From NCBI GenBank assembly GCA_017451525.1, contig JAFTOD010000003.1, positions 1 to 64,000 of the forward strand: a DNA stretch of 64,000 nt, read 5' to 3'. Numbering within the stretch: position 1 is the stretch's first letter; each line of letters begins with the position of its first letter. A program made the translations under genes and the position numbers. The notes under the pieces are model-generated. The model had not been told where the DNA came from, did not search any database, and was given only the letters and a program-made list of their open reading frames with translations. This document shows, piece by piece, positions 34,215-44,110 of the stretch. This DNA is from Paludibacteraceae bacterium. Its GTDB lineage: Bacteria > Bacteroidota > Bacteroidia > Bacteroidales > Paludibacteraceae.

Positions 34215-34963
34215 TGTCACTTGGCAAATGGATATTAGGAGGGTTAGGCTTTGCAGTAGGTGGACCAATAGGTGCACTGATAGGTGTATTCATCGCCTCG
34301 ATGTTTGATACGTCTAAATATATATTGCAAGGCAGTGATTCCGATACGCAGACTACATATCAACGTCGTCAACGTGCTACTCAAGGTGATATAAGCGTCT
34401 CTATAATCGTGTTGATTGCTTGTGTCATCAAGGCAGACGGACGGGTACTCAAATCTGAGATAAATTATATAAAACCTTTTCTATTGCGCACTTTTGGCGA
34501 AGAACGTGCGAAACAAGCTCTCTCCTTGCTCAAGCAGCTGCTGGATCAGGAGATAGACCCTGTGGCAGTGTCTCATCAAATGGCGCAATATATCAATTAT
34601 TCCACTCGATTAGAACTAATTCGCATATTGCTTGAATTGGCTAATTCGGATGGTGAGATTGCTGCGCAAGAACTAAATATCATTCAGATTATAGTTACCA
34701 ATATGGCTGTTCAGCAAGCTGATTATCAGTCTATATTGGCATTATATCAACGCCATAAAGATGTCAATTGGGCATATACGGCATTAGAGATAGAACCTTC
34801 TGCTAGCAACGACGAAGTGAAGAAAGCGTATCGTCGTATGGCAATGAAGTTTCATCCAGATAAGGTGGGTAATGCAAGCGAAGAGGTACGAAAACAAGCT
34901 ACAGATAAGTTTCGCGGCATAAATGAAGCTTATGAGCACATTAAGCAACAACGTGGCATGTAA
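34214..34963 (+). CDS. DjlA-like protein with TerB-like and J domains
   Basis: 249 residues. The N-terminus is a glycine-rich hydrophobic segment (GGLGFAVGGPIGALIGVFIASMF), a likely membrane anchor; residues about 60-170 form a TerB-like helical domain (IACVIKADGRVLKSEINYI, LANSDGEIAAQELNII); the C-terminus is a J domain (WAYTALEIEPSASNDEVKKAYR) with the HPD tripeptide in KFHPDKVG. This order matches DjlA-type co-chaperones that stimulate DnaK at the membrane. Confidence 0.87.
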   Translation: MSLGKWILGGLGFAVGGPIGALIGVFIASMFDTSKYILQGSDSDTQTTYQRRQRATQGDISVSIIVLIACVIKADGRVLKSEINYIKPFLLRTFGEERAKQALSLLKQLLDQEIDPVAVSHQMAQYINYSTRLELIRILLELANSDGEIAAQELNIIQIIVTNMAVQQADYQSILALYQRHKDVNWAYTALEIEPSASNDEVKKAYRRMAMKFHPDKVGNASEEVRKQATDKFRGINEAYEHIKQQRGM

Positions 34964-34986
34964 ATGGCAATTCTTAATTCACGATT

Positions 34987-35457
34987 ATGAAAGTAACGCT
35001 TCTGGTAGTCGGAAAAACCACTGATGGGCATATTGACACATTGATACAGGAATATCAAAAGCGTCTAACTCATTACTTACCATTTACATTGCAGGTTATT
35101 CCCGAACTCAAAAATACGAAATCTCTTACGGCGGAACAGCAAAAGCAAGCAGAAGGTGAAATGATTATGCGTGCTATAACGCCATCTACAGATTTGATTC
35201 TGTTGGATGAACATGGCAAAGAATATCGGTCAATAGAGTTTGCTGATTATCTGCAAAAGCGTATGTCATCGGGTAGGGATGTGGTCTTTGTTGTGGGAGG
35301 ACCTTATGGCTTTGCAGATGCAGTATATCAGCGCGCCAATGGTAAGATTTCGCTTAGCAAGATGACATTTTCACATCAAATGGTTCGCCTTTTCTTTGTG
35401 GAGCAACTCTATCGAGCTATGACCATATTGCGTGGCGAGCCTTATCATCATGAATAA
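34987..35457 (+). CDS. rlmH: 23S rRNA (pseudouridine1915-N3)-methyltransferase
   Basis: 156 residues, the usual RlmH length. SPOUT fold features: LLDEHGKEYRSIEFADYL, the glycine-rich FVVGGPYGFADAVY and the C-terminal LSKMTFSHQMVRLFFVEQLYRA, ending in GEPYHHE. It methylates the pseudouridine in helix 69 of 23S rRNA using S-adenosylmethionine. Three 7-base units (GCAATTC, TTAATTC, ACGATTA) immediately precede and enter the start codon. Confidence 0.95.
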   Translation: MKVTLLVVGKTTDGHIDTLIQEYQKRLTHYLPFTLQVIPELKNTKSLTAEQQKQAEGEMIMRAITPSTDLILLDEHGKEYRSIEFADYLQKRMSSGRDVVFVVGGPYGFADAVYQRANGKISLSKMTFSHQMVRLFFVEQLYRAMTILRGEPYHHE

Positions 35458-35485
35458 AGATTAGTTATTTGATTTTTTAAGGTAT

Positions 35486-37216
35486 ATGAAAACATTTTTT
35501 TCTTTCAAAGAAGTTTTTAGTCCAAAACTTTTTTCATCACTACGCACCTACAATAAGCAGCGTCTTCTGCAAGATGCCATTGCTGGTATGATTGTGGGTA
35601 TTGTGGCTATCCCTTTGGCTATTGCCTTTGGTATATCTTCGGGAGTGGGACCTACTGAAGGTTTGGTTACTGCTATCATCGCTGGTTTTATTATTTCGGC
35701 TTTTGGTGGTAGTAAAGTGCAAATCGGTGGTCCTACTGGTGCTTTCATTGTTATTATCTATGGCATCATTCAGCAGCATGGACTCACGGGGTTACTAATA
35801 GCCACTATTATGGCTGGTATCTTGCTTATTTTCATGGGATTATTCCGACTGGGAAATGTGATCAAGTTTGTACCTTATCCTGTGATTATAGGTTTTACAG
35901 CAGGTATTGCTGTTACCATATTTACTACGCAAATGAACGATCTCTTCGGTATGGGCATACAAGATGCACCAGCAGATTTTATTCATAAATGGATATGCTA
36001 TTTTGAGCACTGGCGCGACATCAATTGGTGGGCATTTGCAGTAGGTGTAGTATCCTTGCTTATCATTGTTTTCTCTACGAAGATGAGCAAGAAAATCCCT
36101 GGCTCATTGGTTGCTATTGTGCTGATGACATTGATTGTATGGCTATTACGTGAATTTGGAGGAGTCACATCTATCACCACCATTGGTGACTTATATACTT
36201 TGCCAGATGGTATGCCTGCTCCTCATTTGCCAGCATTGCACTTGGCAGAAGGTGAAACGCTCTTTAATCTAGTACGTGATTTGTTTCCTTCAGCATTTAC
36301 TATTGCCATGTTGGGTGCTATCGAATCACTACTGTCTGCAATGGTGGCTGATGGTGTGATTGGTGATAAACATAATTCCAATACCGAACTCATTGCACAA
36401 GGTGTTGCGAACGTGGTAGTTCCATTCTTTGGTGGTATTCCTGCTACAGGAGCGATTGCGCGTACTATGACCAATATCAACAATGGTGGTCGTACCCCAA
36501 TAGCGGGTATTATCCATGCGGTTGTGCTTTTGCTGGTGTTGCTGTTCTTGGGTCCTCTGGTGGGAATGATTCCTATGGCATGCCTTGCGGGTGTATTGAT
36601 AGTAGTTAGCTACAACATGTCGGGATGGCGCTCCTTCTTGTGGCTTGCCAAAGCACCTAAGTCTGATTTTATTGTGATGCTTGTGACATTCGTATTGACT
36701 GTGATTTTTGACCTCACAATTGCTATTGAAGTGGGATTGCTATTAGCTGTTATTCTATTCTTGAAGCGTACCAACGAAGCTACTGTTATTCGCTCTTTCT
36801 CGGATGAGATTGATCCTACTTACCACAACGATGTTCGCCTGCATGGCAATGATTTGGACATGCTTCATATTCCTCCACATACTGAGGTATATGAGATAGA
36901 TGGTCCATATTTCTTTGGTATCGCTAACAAGTTCGACGAAATAAGCCAACGTATAGGTGCCGATGGACAAAAAGTACGTATTTTGCGTATGCGTAAGGTT
37001 TCGTTTATGGATTCGACAGGTATTCACAATCTTGAACAACTCTATCTGCGTTCTCAGCGTTGCGGTATGACCTTGGTGTTGTCAGGAGTGAATAAACATG
37101 TATTCAAAACGTTGGAGAAATCAGGTTTAGTTCAGTTGATAGGTCGTGAGAATATCCGTGATCATATCAATGGCGCTTTAGCTCGTGCCGAAGAGATTGT
37201 GAAGAGCAACCTATAA
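35486..37216 (+). CDS. SulP family anion transporter with STAS domain
   Basis: 576 residues. About twelve to fourteen transmembrane segments form the SLC26/SulP transporter (AIAGMIVGIVAIPLAIAFGISSGVGPTEGL; IGGPTGAFIVIIYGI); a cytoplasmic STAS domain occupies about 450-560 (ILRMRKVSFMDSTGIHNLEQL). The family carries sulfate, bicarbonate, or dicarboxylates; the substrate is not clear here. It ends at a bidirectional terminator shared with recN. Confidence 0.9.
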   Translation: MKTFFSFKEVFSPKLFSSLRTYNKQRLLQDAIAGMIVGIVAIPLAIAFGISSGVGPTEGLVTAIIAGFIISAFGGSKVQIGGPTGAFIVIIYGIIQQHGLTGLLIATIMAGILLIFMGLFRLGNVIKFVPYPVIIGFTAGIAVTIFTTQMNDLFGMGIQDAPADFIHKWICYFEHWRDINWWAFAVGVVSLLIIVFSTKMSKKIPGSLVAIVLMTLIVWLLREFGGVTSITTIGDLYTLPDGMPAPHLPALHLAEGETLFNLVRDLFPSAFTIAMLGAIESLLSAMVADGVIGDKHNSNTELIAQGVANVVVPFFGGIPATGAIARTMTNINNGGRTPIAGIIHAVVLLLVLLFLGPLVGMIPMACLAGVLIVVSYNMSGWRSFLWLAKAPKSDFIVMLVTFVLTVIFDLTIAIEVGLLLAVILFLKRTNEATVIRSFSDEIDPTYHNDVRLHGNDLDMLHIPPHTEVYEIDGPYFFGIANKFDEISQRIGADGQKVRILRMRKVSFMDSTGIHNLEQLYLRSQRCGMTLVLSGVNKHVFKTLEKSGLVQLIGRENIRDHINGALARAEEIVKSNL

Positions 37217-37225
37217 GCATATGTA

Positions 37226-37262
37226 TAAAAATGCGAGAGTTTTCATAACTCTCGCATTTTTT
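37226..37262. terminator. Bidirectional terminator of sulP and recN
   Basis: AAATGCGAGAGTT-ttcat-AACTCTCGCATTT stem with T-runs on both strands. The stem overlaps the last codons of recN (KMREL). Confidence 0.88.
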
Positions 37263-38769
37263 CAATCTCCGCCTCATGCTCTTGCGTATTGAGTTTGCGG
37301 ATATGTGTTTCTGTACGGATGTCAGTATCTTCTTTATACACCAAATAATGATGTTCGCAGCGAGCTGCTACTTGAGGTAAGTGGGTTATAGTGATAACTT
37401 GCCTTGATTGAGCCATCTGGCGCATAATCTCTCCCATTTGACTAGCAATAGCGCCACTGACACCTGTATCAATTTCGTCGAAGATTATCGTTGGTAGTCC
37501 ATTGTTGCTTGCAATAAGTGCTTTGATACATAGCATTAATCGACTAATTTCACCACCAGATGCCACTTCCGCGACACGGCGAAGCGACTGGTTCAGATTG
37601 GCAGCAAAGAGGAATTGTACATTGTCTTTTCCTGTCTCGGTAAAGTCGTTGTTGGGCTGAATATCCACTGCTACTTTGGCGTGCGGTACGCCTAAACGAA
37701 CCATATCTTCAATAAGGCGAGAGGCTATCAGGTTACAAGGTGCGAGACGAGATGCCGTAAGTGCTTCTGCTGCGATGGACAATGCGCTGTGTGCTGTATC
37801 CACCTCTGCTTGCAGACGTGCAAGATCATCGTCGATATTTTCAATCTGTTGAATTTGTACAGCGAGTTCATCGCGTAGGGCAATCAGTTCATCTATAGTC
37901 TGTACACGATGCTTCTTCATCAATGTTTGGAGCATACTGATGCGCTCTTGCACTTGCTCCAGACGCATTGGGTCACGTTCGGTGTGGTCGTAGAGACGTT
38001 GAATGTCGGATACAATATCTTTGAGTTCTATCTCTACACTATTTAAGCGTTCGGATAGTTGACAGTTGACAGTCGATAGCTGACATGCATGTATGAGCAT
38101 TATTGCGCTATTGCCTTCGCCGTCCAGTTGTTGTAGGGCAGTGGCGAGCGCGGTTTGTATCTCTTCGGCATGTGCAAGTCGGTATTCTTCTTCTTCTAAT
38201 TCTTCCAATTCGCCAGCAATCAGTTGTGCTTCAACGAGTTGGGTGTATTGCCATTGTAGATAATCGGCATCAGTTTGCGCCTTTTTAGCAAGGGCTTGTG
38301 CCTCGCGTAGAGCAGCTATTGCTTCTTGGTAGGAGATATAGGCATGGCTATATGCTTCGCGCTCGGCTGTATTTCCTGCGATAGCATCTACTACTTGTAT
38401 TTGGAAGAGATCGTCGCCAATCATTAGGCTCTCGTGCTGTGAGTGGATGTCTATGAGTTGACGCGCGAGGGCTTTGAGCTCTGCTTGAGTAACTATTTCA
38501 TCATTCACAAACGACCGTGAACGTCCGTTGGCACTTAATTCACGACGGATAATGAGATCTTCGCCAAAAGTGGCTTCTATCACGCATCGTTCTTCACCTT
38601 CTGTGATGCTTTTGATATCAGCACGTGCACCCATCACAAGGTTGAGTGCACCGAGAATGATACTCTTACCAGCACCCGTCTCACCTGTCATGACAGAGAA
38701 CCCCTCATGGAAATCAATATCCAAGTGAGATATTAACGCATAGTTACGTATGTGAAGATGAGTAAGCAT
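37243..38769 (-). CDS. recN: DNA repair protein RecN
   Basis: 508 residues. SMC-like ATPase for double-strand break repair: Walker A GETGAGKSIILGALNLVMG near the N-terminus, long coiled coil in the middle (LAKKAQTDADYLQWQYTQLVEAQ), ABC signature ASGGEISRLMLCI, and Walker B IIFDEIDTGVSG. Start ATG 38769 is used because the promoter at 38789 lies in the upstream extension. The coiled-coil region carries a 7-base-period array (38054-38088) encoding STVNCQLSE. Confidence 0.94.
   Translation of the reverse strand: MLTHLHIRNYALISHLDIDFHEGFSVMTGETGAGKSIILGALNLVMGARADIKSITEGEERCVIEATFGEDLIIRRELSANGRSRSFVNDEIVTQAELKALARQLIDIHSQHESLMIGDDLFQIQVVDAIAGNTAEREAYSHAYISYQEAIAALREAQALAKKAQTDADYLQWQYTQLVEAQLIAGELEELEEEEYRLAHAEEIQTALATALQQLDGEGNSAIMLIHACQLSTVNCQLSERLNSVEIELKDIVSDIQRLYDHTERDPMRLEQVQERISMLQTLMKKHRVQTIDELIALRDELAVQIQQIENIDDDLARLQAEVDTAHSALSIAAEALTASRLAPCNLIASRLIEDMVRLGVPHAKVAVDIQPNNDFTETGKDNVQFLFAANLNQSLRRVAEVASGGEISRLMLCIKALIASNNGLPTIIFDEIDTGVSGAIASQMGEIMRQMAQSRQVITITHLPQVAARCEHHYLVYKEDTDIRTETHIRKLNTQEHEAEIEKMREL
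38054..38088 (-). repeat. 7-base-period array inside recN
   Basis: Five units on the forward strand: GATAGTT, GACAGTT, GACAGTC, GATAGCT, GACATGC. Confidence 0.8.
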
Positions 38770-38788
38770 GTCTTTTACAAATAATTTG

Positions 38789-38819
38789 CAAAAGTACAAC
38801 TTTTTCTTGAATTATGCAA
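38789..38819 (-). promoter_or_regulatory. Promoter of recN
   Basis: On the reverse strand TACTTTTG (38796-38789) with TTGC (38819-38816) 19 bases upstream. Confidence 0.7.
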
Positions 38820-38833
38820 TACCTAATGTGTTC

Positions 38834-41800
38834 CTATTTCAATTTTGTGCCTTGGATGGTGTATATTTCACCGTTGCGTAGGATGTATATCATGCCATTA
38901 TGTAGCAATTTCGTTGGTATATTGTCTTTTTCCCATTTAGTAGAATTTCCTGTGGAAGGATTATTTATGTAATATGTCTGTGCAGGGATAGTAATTGAGT
39001 TGTTTTCTGTAGGAAGGGTGAATTTATAGAAACGTTCTACTGAAGCTGATAAAGCAACCAAATCACCTGCATAATCGAATGCTATACCATCAATATTACT
39101 TCCTAAAGTAGGAGTGGTAAGCCATTTAGTTAAAGAAGGTTTACCATCCATATCATAGTTAACTTTGTACAATATAACAGTACCATCACCTCCAAGTGCT
39201 AAAATATCTTGCTGGGCGTAATATGCAATATGTCCACGTGCTGTATTAGTAGGGAGAAGCATTTTGATTTGAGTATCAGAATTGATATTTGCGTTGAAAT
39301 CAATCTCTCCGTTGGCGGCAATATGACTTAACATATCATATGTGTCTAATTGATAGCGATATTGTGTTAGCCAAATACCACCACGACCATCACTAACAAT
39401 TGAGTTGCGATCATTGCCCCATTTGTTCGATTGTGCTAATATATTGGCATTTCCATTTGTGATTTTATACAATGCACCACTATCTGTGGTTGCGTCGGCA
39501 TCCAATATGTATAATACTCCTTCTTCATCAAAACAGAGTGATTGTGAATATGAGATATTTTTGATGTTAGCAAGAAGATTGTCTGCAGCAGTTTCATCTT
39601 TTAGAGCTGATGCATCAATAGTCCAAACATTTGCCCCCGCACTTTGAACAAAGGTAACAGCATCAGTAAGAGGATTGATAGCAATGCGATGTAATTGTTG
39701 ATGTTTGTGGGAATCGTTAAATGTTACATTCGACGGTACGTAACCACTTGCATAATTCTCAATATTCAACAATGGGTCATATACATAAATACCCTTGGTT
39801 TGAGTTTGACTATGTGTGGTTTTTCCGTCGTTAGCTCCAGCATATGGCTCTGCTACATATATCTTACCAAAGTGTTCGGATAATGGATTATTGTTGATGG
39901 CTACGCCTTGGGGCAGATAATAATAGAATTTATCCTCATCAGCAGAAGTAATTTCTACTATATTTTTGATAGGATCAGCATGTAATTCCAGAGCCCAATG
40001 TACTTGATTTTGATATGCAGCGATGTCACATTGCAGCAGTGTAAAAGTATTTTGTCCTTTCACCACATTGTCTAATGGGTATCTGCCAATCTCCTCACCA
40101 TCGTTGTTATAGAAGAGAATATATGCTTGATTGGCAGCTGTAATAGCTTTAAAATTAAAGGTATAAGTACCTGTTTGTTCTGTTAAATTCAAATCATATG
40201 CCCAAATGCGTCGTGCTTCTGCATCATTCATATATGCATATACCCATACCGAACATGAATCAAGCACATTGATGTCATCTTCTGCTGTGGCATAAATAGT
40301 GGTTTGTCCTTTATTATGAGCAGTTACCACACCATTTTCTACAGTAGCTATATTTGTATTAGCCGAACTCCAAATAATATTAGGATTACTAACATTATTT
40401 GGTAGTATGTTTGCAGAAAGCGAGAAGGTGCTATCTACTTTTAGTTGGATGTTTTGTTCGCTAAGTGTGATACTCTTTGGTGCGATGTAATTTTTTGCAA
40501 CACTTTGTGTGGAACTGGCAGGAATCAAGGTGTGGTTTATTGCTGATGGTATGGAGAATATTGTAATATCTTCATCATCACCAGAGCACACAAGGTTACC
40601 TGCATAGTCGAAGTGCATTTCTCGAATATCAGTGAGTCCTGTAGGATAGGAGTATCGCAATGACATTTTAGGTGTATGATCAGCAGCCCATTGAATATCC
40701 CAAACCATGATATTACCAGTTGCATCTACGAAATAGAGAACTGATTCATCACTATTCATGGTGCATGCTCCAGAGTAAGAGCCATTAATGAGTTGGCTGT
40801 ATGGTGCTTCAGCTGAACACATCTTGCGATTACCATCCCAATCAAAGAATTGCAAGGCAGCATTGTCTGATGAGTTATTTCCATTGCTGCGACGTAGGGT
40901 TATCCAAAAGCCATGTGAACAACCTAAAGGGTAGGCATAGTAGGTGCCTACTCCTGATAGGTCGATATTTTTGGTAGGTGTTGATGACCATGAGTGGATA
41001 TATGTGCCTTTATTATTTCCAATATGATATACAGATAGCGAGTTGCTTGCTAAGGTAGTACCTGCATCTTCGTTAATGGCTAATAATTGGGTGTTTTCGC
41101 CATTTCCATAGATGGATAATCCAGTGCAACTGGATCCTACCTCCATCTCACCATTGGTAATTAAACCAGTAGCAGTATTTCTATTACCATGGAAGAATTG
41201 CTCATGTATGCCATTAGGATTGTCAGGGTTAGCAATAAAGATACCTGAATATTGATCTGAGCCATCGGAGAGCCAAATGTAGCCTTGATCGTCTATGGCG
41301 CAAGTATAGGGTGAACCTATGGTGGTGCGACCTCCTCGGTATGGAGAGTTGTTCACTCGTGTATAATCAGGGGTGAAGACATATAATCCATTGCCCGTTG
41401 TTGCATTTCCAGTACGCTCACTAATATAAAGGTACTGGAAGTATTTGGATTCAGGATTATTGTTTATAGCGATGAATGGACGAGTAAAATTATATTCCTT
41501 AGTGCTGTAAATCTTGTTCCAATTGCTAATAGCTAATCCGTGTAAATCTATTGCCCACGTAATCTCTTGTCCATGACTACCAGGTAAGTCTTGAATATGG
41601 ATGCTAATCTCGTTGTGACCTTTGACAACATCAATACTTTGTCGTCCTATTTCGTTGTTTGTAGTCTTGTCATAGAAAATGATAGATGCAGATTGAGCGG
41701 CAGTATTGGCAGTGAAAGAGAAGGTGATGATTTCCTTGTTATGTTTTGCAGTAAGATTGTATGCATTGATATGTGGTACAATCGGTTGTACTACGCCAGA

Positions 41801-44092
41801 GGTGGTGAACTTGCTGAGTGTTTGGTCCTTAAGCAAGTATAGCGTTAGGTCTAAACTATCTACTTGTGCAGCAGCCATAGAATAGGTTGGGGTGGTAGCT
41901 TCTAAAGTAGTATTGGTGGTGCGCACTAAAGGAGCATTAGCCCAACCATCTGTAATATCAAATACAACTACTCCTGTATTTTGACCATTTGCCATTGAAG
42001 GTGTCACCATCAGAGTGTGGTTGGCATATACAAAATAGTTGGCTCCATATGAATGAGTAATGTTTTGGGCGTGAACGGTAGGTGCTGAAGCTGTAGTATT
42101 AGATATTTTCCATTCAAAACCATTCATGGTAGAAGATGTAAAGATAAATCGATTATCGCCAAAAGGTGAATTATTCAATTGTATCTTATCACCATATGTA
42201 TTAACGGATACATCGCTTGGATGGTTGCGAATGACAGTTTTTACATTGTTTCCGTCTATTTGATAGATAACAAAGCGGATATTATTATTTGAACCAGTAT
42301 TACGGGCTATTGTGACAATAGTGCCGCTGTGTGAAAGTCCTTCATAAGCGAACGTGCCACCTACAAGTGCATTATTATAGTTGCCAGCTGTCTCGTTGTT
42401 GGCATGAGATAACCAGAGTGATCCAGTCCAACTGCCGCTATTGTTTTTATGCCATTTGTATAGTTGCCATTGGTTGCTTGGGGTATATGTTACTGCCTCC
42501 ATATTGCATCCTATGAGTACGCCATCAGTAGTGAGAGCAATATCACTGAGTGGGAGGCCGTTTGCACCATTTGCCGTACAATGGTTGGTAGGAAGCGTAG
42601 CTAATACGAGATGTGTATCTGTATCTACCTCTAATAAGGTAGGACTGCCTATATTATCCACAGCGAGCACATACATTACGCCGTCGCCATATATGGCACG
42701 ACGAATTGTTTTTCCGCTTAATGCTTCATCAATTGTTTGATTCACATATGACTGTTGCATTTCAAACAAATCAGGTAGTTCAAGATAGGATGGTTGGTCC
42801 AGTTGAATGGTATTGGTGGTATTCGGTTCAGTGCCTGTACCTACTTCCATAAAGATATTGAGGTATGTGGTCTTGTTAGCAGTTACCTCTATGGTGCTAT
42901 AATAGTCGGCATAGCCCTCCTTGTGTACAGAAAGATAATAAGTACCAGGTGTCAGGTTTTTGTAGGTAAATATACCATTCCAATTATTATCGGTGGTGTA
43001 ATATGGCTGATTCTTCAATTCGCGTGCTACGTATGGATAGCAATTGCAGTAGATGAGTGTGCCTTTGGAATTGCGGAGTACTACTTTTGCTCCGTTGATA
43101 GGTTGATATTGGTCATTTGACTTGGATATATATGTGTACAAAGAGTTGTTCATAGTGGCAGACTTGGTACGTATTGCGCCCATAATATATCCATTTGCTT
43201 CGGTGTCAGCATCGTAATAATCAACAATTCCGCGATAGTATGCTAATCCTTCCATGGTGCAGTAGTCTGGGTTTAATGCACGGTGGCGCGCAGGTTGGTA
43301 GGAGTGGAAATATCCTTCTACAAGGAATCCTGAAGCCCCATGTTTGAGTGCTCCGAGGTAGCCATAATATGTTTTACCACTATGACTATTTTGGCTATCG
43401 TATGGGTTGGCATAGAAATCTTGATCTCCTACGATGTACTTGCTTGTTTTATAAGCAGTGGAAGGATTGATACCGCTAAGCATGATTTCGTTGCAATAAT
43501 CCCAACTTGTAGAGGCTTTTTCGTAGCTTCCTGGTACATATGCGTAATTGTTGGTAGTATTAGCTGTGGAATAACTATTCGGTCCGCGGTATAGGTAGAG
43601 AGGGTAATTGACTAAATCGCCATCAGTACCATCTAATGCGTTGGAGTGAACGGAAATAAAGTAATCGATATTATTTGCTTCTACTTCAGCACAAACAACA
43701 GTGAGACTTTTGTTGTATTTGCGGTAATCGGAGCGTTTGAGATACGCTGATTTGTCATAGGTGGGATAATCTCCATTAACCATCTCATAATCCCATGGTC
43801 CATTGGCTTTGCGGGAATATAATACAGTCGCACCTGCTTCTTCTAATTTATTGCCTAAATACAAGCATTTCCACAAGTTGGTGTTAGATTCGTAGAACCC
43901 CAATGTGTCGGGCATGCCTGAAGTTGTCAGATTAGGATAAGGTATGGTGGCGCATGGGCGATCATCACTGCCCCAACTACCATGTCCTGGATTTATGTAA
44001 ATGCGTTTACCAGTTAAATCTGCAGCAGATATATTTGCTGCAACAACAAGGAATACAATAATTGATATTCCTGCAGAAAAGATTTTATTCAT
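38834..44092 (-). CDS. Giant secreted amidase/beta-propeller protein A
   Basis: 1752 residues. Signal peptide 1-23; N-acetylmuramoyl-L-alanine amidase (Amidase_3-like) domain to about 290 with zinc and catalytic positions His37 (INPGHGSW), Glu68 (GFYESNTNLW), His149 (ISVHSNA) and Glu259 (FLVEGYFH); a carboxypeptidase-regulatory-like beta domain (NGIFTYKNLTPGTYYLSVHK); a first propeller-like region; an Ig-like module plus propeller (starts AINNNPESKYFQYLYISE); a Big_2 domain (SITLSEQNIQLKVDSTFSL); another Ig/propeller pair (GVAINNNPLSEHFGKIYVAE). It ends in MIYILRNGEIYTIQGTKLK. The Ig/propeller naming is by pattern, not by search. Third gene of the unit, 18 bases after protein B. It may cleave peptidoglycan outside the cell or of other bacteria. 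Confidence 0.75.
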   Translation of the reverse strand: MNKIFSAGISIIVFLVVAANISAADLTGKRIYINPGHGSWGSDDRPCATIPYPNLTTSGMPDTLGFYESNTNLWKCLYLGNKLEEAGATVLYSRKANGPWDYEMVNGDYPTYDKSAYLKRSDYRKYNKSLTVVCAEVEANNIDYFISVHSNALDGTDGDLVNYPLYLYRGPNSYSTANTTNNYAYVPGSYEKASTSWDYCNEIMLSGINPSTAYKTSKYIVGDQDFYANPYDSQNSHSGKTYYGYLGALKHGASGFLVEGYFHSYQPARHRALNPDYCTMEGLAYYRGIVDYYDADTEANGYIMGAIRTKSATMNNSLYTYISKSNDQYQPINGAKVVLRNSKGTLIYCNCYPYVARELKNQPYYTTDNNWNGIFTYKNLTPGTYYLSVHKEGYADYYSTIEVTANKTTYLNIFMEVGTGTEPNTTNTIQLDQPSYLELPDLFEMQQSYVNQTIDEALSGKTIRRAIYGDGVMYVLAVDNIGSPTLLEVDTDTHLVLATLPTNHCTANGANGLPLSDIALTTDGVLIGCNMEAVTYTPSNQWQLYKWHKNNSGSWTGSLWLSHANNETAGNYNNALVGGTFAYEGLSHSGTIVTIARNTGSNNNIRFVIYQIDGNNVKTVIRNHPSDVSVNTYGDKIQLNNSPFGDNRFIFTSSTMNGFEWKISNTTASAPTVHAQNITHSYGANYFVYANHTLMVTPSMANGQNTGVVVFDITDGWANAPLVRTTNTTLEATTPTYSMAAAQVDSLDLTLYLLKDQTLSKFTTSGVVQPIVPHINAYNLTAKHNKEIITFSFTANTAAQSASIIFYDKTTNNEIGRQSIDVVKGHNEISIHIQDLPGSHGQEITWAIDLHGLAISNWNKIYSTKEYNFTRPFIAINNNPESKYFQYLYISERTGNATTGNGLYVFTPDYTRVNNSPYRGGRTTIGSPYTCAIDDQGYIWLSDGSDQYSGIFIANPDNPNGIHEQFFHGNRNTATGLITNGEMEVGSSCTGLSIYGNGENTQLLAINEDAGTTLASNSLSVYHIGNNKGTYIHSWSSTPTKNIDLSGVGTYYAYPLGCSHGFWITLRRSNGNNSSDNAALQFFDWDGNRKMCSAEAPYSQLINGSYSGACTMNSDESVLYFVDATGNIMVWDIQWAADHTPKMSLRYSYPTGLTDIREMHFDYAGNLVCSGDDEDITIFSIPSAINHTLIPASSTQSVAKNYIAPKSITLSEQNIQLKVDSTFSLSANILPNNVSNPNIIWSSANTNIATVENGVVTAHNKGQTTIYATAEDDINVLDSCSVWVYAYMNDAEARRIWAYDLNLTEQTGTYTFNFKAITAANQAYILFYNNDGEEIGRYPLDNVVKGQNTFTLLQCDIAAYQNQVHWALELHADPIKNIVEITSADEDKFYYYLPQGVAINNNPLSEHFGKIYVAEPYAGANDGKTTHSQTQTKGIYVYDPLLNIENYASGYVPSNVTFNDSHKHQQLHRIAINPLTDAVTFVQSAGANVWTIDASALKDETAADNLLANIKNISYSQSLCFDEEGVLYILDADATTDSGALYKITNGNANILAQSNKWGNDRNSIVSDGRGGIWLTQYRYQLDTYDMLSHIAANGEIDFNANINSDTQIKMLLPTNTARGHIAYYAQQDILALGGDGTVILYKVNYDMDGKPSLTKWLTTPTLGSNIDGIAFDYAGDLVALSASVERFYKFTLPTENNSITIPAQTYYINNPSTGNSTKWEKDNIPTKLLHNGMIYILRNGEIYTIQGTKLK

Positions 44093-44110
44093 ATATTTTG
44101 AATCCTTATA

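Noticed and set aside
38834-44092. Type IX secretion C-terminal domain in protein A
   Set aside because: The last 80 residues lack the usual type A/B pattern; only the short YTIQG-type tail is present, so I described it as a separate tail.
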